Assembly (NCBI GenBank): GCA_958298945.1
Contig: OY282609.1
Location: 62,158,220 to 62,222,219 of the forward strand
DNA: 64,000 bases
Reading direction: 5' to 3'
Source of the DNA: Atherix ibis
Lineage: Eukaryota; Arthropoda; Insecta; Diptera; Athericidae
This document shows, piece after piece, positions 60,657-64,000 of this stretch (position 1 is the stretch's first letter; each line of letters opens with the position of its first letter). The notes below the pieces were generated by a model. It saw only the letters and a list, made by a program, of their open reading frames with translations, had not been told where the DNA came from and searched no databases. The position numbers were made by a program, and so were the translations under genes.

Positions 60657-60744
60657 ATGGCCGAACTGCATATTATTGGAGAAATAAATAAAGCCGTTGA
60701 TTTTGACGAGGCGAAATTATTTTGCAAGTGGAGTGTTCAAGTTG
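60657..60744 (+). CDS. B9d2: B9d2 exon 1
   Basis: Residues 1-29 plus 1 nt; donor G|GTAATG. Confidence 0.9.
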
Positions 60745-61400
60745 GTAATGAATATTATTACTTTTTTCTATTGTTGAATAGACTTATTCATAATTGAATT
60801 TAAAAATTGTTCAGGATCTTGTTGGCAATTTATCGAGGGTGAATCAGAGGGTCAAACCTTGATTTGTCAAGATCGACTACAAGAATCATCGACATTTTCC
60901 CATCCAATTGATGTACATTTAGCAACTCGTGGTTTACAAGGCTGGCCAAAAATCCATGTTGAAATATTTGCTGTCAACGCTTTGAATAATTCCTGGCCTG
61001 TTGGGTAGTATATCTTAAATATGTTCTTCATTATTATTAAGTAAACAATTTCAATTTATTTAATTTTAGTTTCGGTTTTGCACATATTCCTACCACACCT
61101 GGTTTTCATAAAATTGAAATTCAAACGTGGAAAATTGCTCCACTTAATTTCTTTGATAAAATACGTGAAAAATTTTTGGCAGGTGGTTTTACATTAGTGA
61201 AAAGTGATTTAATCTATTCTGGAATTGAAAGGTAATTTTCATTAAACAATAGATTATTACTTATTTATGAATATAGAAAATCATAAATTGAAATTAATTC
61301 TTTTAGATACAAAATAACAACAAAATCATCGGGTCAAATTTTGCTTAATTTAATTGTTATTTTTCGAAATTTTAAAAAATTTGGCATTGAATTAATGTAG
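60657..61400 (+). CDS. B9d2: B9 domain-containing protein 2 (MKS module)
   Basis: Four exons, 60657-60744, 60815-61004, 61070-61231, 61307-61400, give 177 residues; human B9D2 is about 175 by memory. Introns of 70, 65 and 75 nt with GT...AG ends (GTAATG, GTAGTA, GTAATT donors) and consistent phases. The protein is almost entirely a B9 (C2-like) domain: MAELHIIGEI, FCKWSVQVG, SCWQFIEGESEGQ, HPIDVHLATRGLQGWPKIH, GFGFAHIPTTPGFHKIE, ending NFKKFGIELM. B9d2 binds B9d1 and Mks1 in the MKS complex at the base of the cilium, needed in flies for sensory neurons and sperm. Start context has T at -3. It is followed after 41 nt by tectonic on the same strand. Identification is by conserved motifs. Confidence 0.93.
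60815..61004 (+). CDS. B9d2: B9d2 exon 2
   Basis: Acceptor TTCAG|GA; carries the HPIDVHLATRGLQGWP signature; donor GG|GTAGTA. Confidence 0.92.
61070..61231 (+). CDS. B9d2: B9d2 exon 3
   Basis: Acceptor TTTTAG|T; GFGFAHIPTTPGFH to LIYSGIE; donor AG|GTAATT. Confidence 0.92.
61307..61400 (+). CDS. B9d2: B9d2 exon 4
   Basis: Acceptor TTTTAG|A; RYKITTKSSGQILLNL to ELM, stop TAG at 61398-61400. Confidence 0.92.
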
Positions 61401-61441
61401 ATTAACGTATTACATAACTGAATATTGATAGCAGAAATATA
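61401..61441 (+). other. 41-nt B9d2-tectonic intercistronic spacer
   Basis: No ATG and no room for a separate promoter plus 5' UTR of usual size. No poly(A) signal between the genes. The last sense codon of B9d2 is itself ATG followed by TAG. Confidence 0.8.
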
Positions 61442-62089
61442 ATGAGATTCCTTTTGATATATTTGCTTTTGTGCTTCTCGAATACAAACAGTCAATTAGT
61501 AAAATCTCTATTAAAACCGAGTTATGTCAGAATTGGTGTATCTAAAAATGCATTGGCAAACACATCTACGTCATCATCAACAACTGAAGCTACAACCACA
61601 GTTACGAGTACTATTGCGGTTTCTACAATATTTCCGACAGTAGTAAATACGACTACATTAATTACGACCACATCTTCTAATAGTAATATATCGACAAATT
61701 CAACTATCGTTAGCAATATTACAACGACGACTAATCTGACACCAACAACAAATCTTAATACAACTACCATAGCTCCTTCAACAACAACCGAGAAAAGTTT
61801 AAATTCTTCTAAATCGAATGATTTGAAAATAACTTTTGAAAATGCAAATGTAAAAGAACACGTCCGTCCCGAGTCATATTTTTGTGCATGTGATATAATG
61901 GTTAACTTTTGTGATGCAAACTGTTGCTGCGATATTGATTGTACGGAAAATATCTTTAAGACCTTCGATTGTAAAGTTGATAAATCGAACTTATATGATT
62001 TTTCATATGAAAATGGCTTACCATCTTGTAGAGTTAACCAAGGATGGTTATGTGTCTTTAGAGATAATTCAAAAGCAAATTTGGCGAAG
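61442..62089 (+). CDS. tctn: Tectonic exon 1
   Basis: Residues 1-216; signal peptide, Ser/Thr-rich stretch and Cys signature. Ends AAG|GTATTT; the frame runs on to a stop in the intron. Confidence 0.9.
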
Positions 62090-63665
62090 GTATTTCTTGA
62101 CCTTTATTACTTTTATTACAATTTTTTGATTATTCATTTATTAATTATTTCATTTTATATTATCAAAAAAAAAAAAGATTTATAATCCAAATCTGAAGGA
62201 CCGACAAAAATATTTTTGGACTACAAATTCATTTATTGAAGAAAATAATGAGAATATAAGTGAAGACTTTTATAAGTCTGGTGATTTAATTTACATATAT
62301 AATAAGAAAAGTCAAGAAATAATCACATTTGGTAAGATTTTATTTCCAATATACAATATATTGTAATATATTTCCTACTATTTAGATATAATTCGACCAG
62401 TAATAAATCATAAATGTCAAGTAACGGAACCCTTGGTGTATTTGAATAATGTCAATTATGAGTGTATGACTACATTTGAAGATGCTAAACTTTTTCAAAA
62501 AGTGTTTTACGATGCCTTGACTGAAGGTTATATTCTAAAAAGTCCAAAAATTACATTGAAATCGATATTAAATGAAGAGGCTGAAACTCATGATGAGTTT
62601 ATGGAACATCTCATACAAGTATCTGTATCTCTATGCAATGATGATTCTTTTGAAAAATTAACATGTGAACAACTAAATACTACAATTATGAATATTTATG
62701 ATTTCGATTTCGCTGATGAAAATTACTGTCAAAGTTACAAAATTATCTTTCGACATAATTTTACCAATATTTTGGAATGCAGTACTGAACTTCATTTTAA
62801 ATCGCAAAATGATAATCCAAGTAATGAGATTTGGCAACGATTTGAAGTTATTTTTGAACATATTTCATTGAATAATAGTGCACATAAAGTGAGACACGTA
62901 AGTGGTAATTTAGGGTATGTTGTCGGTTTACCATTAATTGCTGGTAAATATGTCCCTCAAAATGAAAGTGCTGCAGATGCTGAAAATCATTTAGTAATTG
63001 ACTATTTTCATAATAATGCAACAATTTTCGACAGAAATAATAGTTTTCTCTATGTTCCAGTATCTGAAGATAGGCTATGCTCAAAAAAGCAATTCGACAT
63101 TGTTAATTTTAATGAAAACTTATTTTCAGAATGTAATATTCAGTTTGAAAATGCAACATTCATTGAATCTATTGATGGGAATTTTACGAATACTTGTAAA
63201 AAAATGCAGAGCGAGATTTTCTACTATTTATTAGGTACTTACAATATTTCATCATGGAATTCAGCGCTGTATTTTTCAGAATTTGGTTCACCCCGCAACT
63301 ATTCACGTTACTGGATCAAAATTATTATTCAAAATTATGATTCAGCTCTAAGAGTTGTTGGTGTAAAAAGTAAAGTAAAAAATTCATTTGTTTGCCGAAA
63401 TATGATAATTGGAGTAAATTACAAATTTCAAACTATACGATCCACTATTGGAGAAGTACTGAATCAGAACATTTTAAAGAGAGCTGAACTTGAAGTTGGT
63501 ACCCGACTTGATATAGAATTTAAACTTGATGAAGAATTAAAGGTGCCTATATATTACAGTGCAATGTTTTTCGATCAAAGCGATATAAGCAATAATTGTT
63601 CTGGAATAGTTAGACATTATTTATATATAATAATTGCGTTTTTAATAGTAGTTATTCTACTATAA
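61442..63665 (+). CDS. tctn: Tectonic (transition-zone glycoprotein)
   Basis: Three exons, 61442-62089, 62178-62331, 62386-63665, give 693 residues. Signal peptide (FLLIYLLLCFSNTNS), Ser/Thr-rich low-complexity stretch about 40-120, then the tectonic Cys signature at 148-167 (CACD...CDANCCCDIDC), the conserved tectonic domain with many N-glycosylation sites, and a C-terminal hydrophobic helix (YIIIAFLIVVILL) that ends the protein at once. Tectonics act with B9d1/B9d2/Mks1 in the MKS module that gates membrane proteins into cilia. The start has A at -3, stronger than that of B9d2. Intron 1 (88 nt) has an odd acceptor after a run of 12 A; intron 2 (54 nt) is normal. The 41-nt spacing implies a shared transcript with B9d2. 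Insects usually have one tectonic, so I do not assign a vertebrate number. Confidence 0.93.
62178..62331 (+). CDS. tctn: Tectonic exon 2
   Basis: Acceptor AAAAG|ATT; reads IYNPNLKDRQKYFW to SQEIITF; donor G|GTAAGA. No Met, so easily missed by frame finders. Confidence 0.85.
62386..63665 (+). CDS. tctn: Tectonic exon 3
   Basis: Acceptor TATTTAG|AT; starts DIIRPVINHKCQVTEP, 47 nt before the first in-frame Met. Ends with the membrane helix and stop TAA. Confidence 0.92.
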
Positions 63666-63685
63666 TTTCATATATAATTCAAAGT

Positions 63686-63691
63686 AATAAA
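63686..63691 (+). terminator. Poly(A) signal after tectonic
   Basis: AATAAA 20 nt after the tectonic stop, followed by T/G-rich DNA. It would serve the whole B9d2-tectonic transcript. Confidence 0.65.
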
Positions 63692-64000
63692 ATATGACTA
63701 AGAAAACAATGGTGTACTTATTTATTTTGGTTTCATCCTATTATACATATATTGTTTGGTTAATAGGACATATTATAAAAGAAAATATTTGACATTTTAA
63801 AGAAAGGTTCATATTAAAGATAGTACATCGTCCATTTTAATAGCAATATTAAAAAGAAATTTGCGTAAAAAATAAGGCATATCATCGCCAAAGTGCGGAA
63901 TGTTTTTTGTTTATAAATTGAGTATTTTTTTCAAACGAATTATGTATTCTTCTTGAGTATAAAATTAAAAATGTTTTAATGGTGGAGTATTGAAAGATTG
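63692..64000. other. Downstream DNA, nothing seen
   Basis: AT-rich, no supported feature to the window edge. Confidence 0.6.

Noticed and set aside
61522..61770. 82-codon minus-strand frame rich in Val
   Set aside because: Antisense of the Thr/Ser-rich codons (ACN) of tectonic.
1..64000. CRISPR arrays, prokaryotic operons, viral genes
   Set aside because: No regularly spaced repeats, no prokaryotic gene layout, and no viral protein signature seen in any frame checked.

Overview
The window is AT-rich eukaryotic nuclear DNA from an insect, most likely a higher fly. The evidence is spliced genes with short GT-AG introns (about 65-80 bp for several), a GABA-B receptor subunit 2 gene very close to the Drosophila one as I recall it, and many decayed Tc1/mariner, piggyBac and non-LTR elements. 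There is no prokaryotic or viral content. Species assignment is inference only.

Two host loci are clear. (1) A metabotropic GABA-B receptor subunit 2 gene runs on the minus strand from 50987 to 37823. I could assemble it into 11 coding exons with consistent phases (3918 nt, 1305 residues): signal peptide, Venus-flytrap domain, seven membrane helices, cytoplasmic coiled coil and long C-terminal tail. (2) Two cilium genes lie head to tail on the plus strand: B9d2 (60657-61400, 4 exons, 177 residues) and tectonic (61442-63665, 3 exons, 693 residues). Only 41 nt separate the B9d2 stop from the tectonic start. A perfect RFX X-box lies 176 nt upstream of B9d2. Both proteins belong to the MKS module of the ciliary transition zone, so this looks like a dicistronic, RFX-driven cilium locus. 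The two loci are transcribed divergently with about 9.7 kb between their start codons.

The rest is a graveyard of mobile elements in AT-rich DNA. 0-2.1 kb: piggyBac relic and an old mariner. 5.2-7 kb: a mariner inserted inside another mariner. 16.9-17.75 kb: a retroposon with a perfect 14-bp target duplication, combining a 5S rRNA-like head, a tRNA T-arm-like piece and half a LINE endonuclease. 18.7-19.2 kb: Jockey-like reverse transcriptase relic. 20.7-32.2 kb: five Tc1/mariner-type copies from several families. 34-37 kb: two internally deleted copies of the 20.7-kb family. 41.4-42.5 kb: a mariner inside a GABA-B-R2 intron. 51.9-53.1 kb: two fused relics. 55.3-55.9 kb: an old mariner. 58.4-59.0 kb: a LINE tail.

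Recurrent oddities are short fold-back (inverted duplication) mutations inside at least four transposon relics, and a strong excess of the octamer TACGAGTA/TACTCGTA in the non-coding DNA. All transposases seen are broken by stops, frameshifts or deletions.
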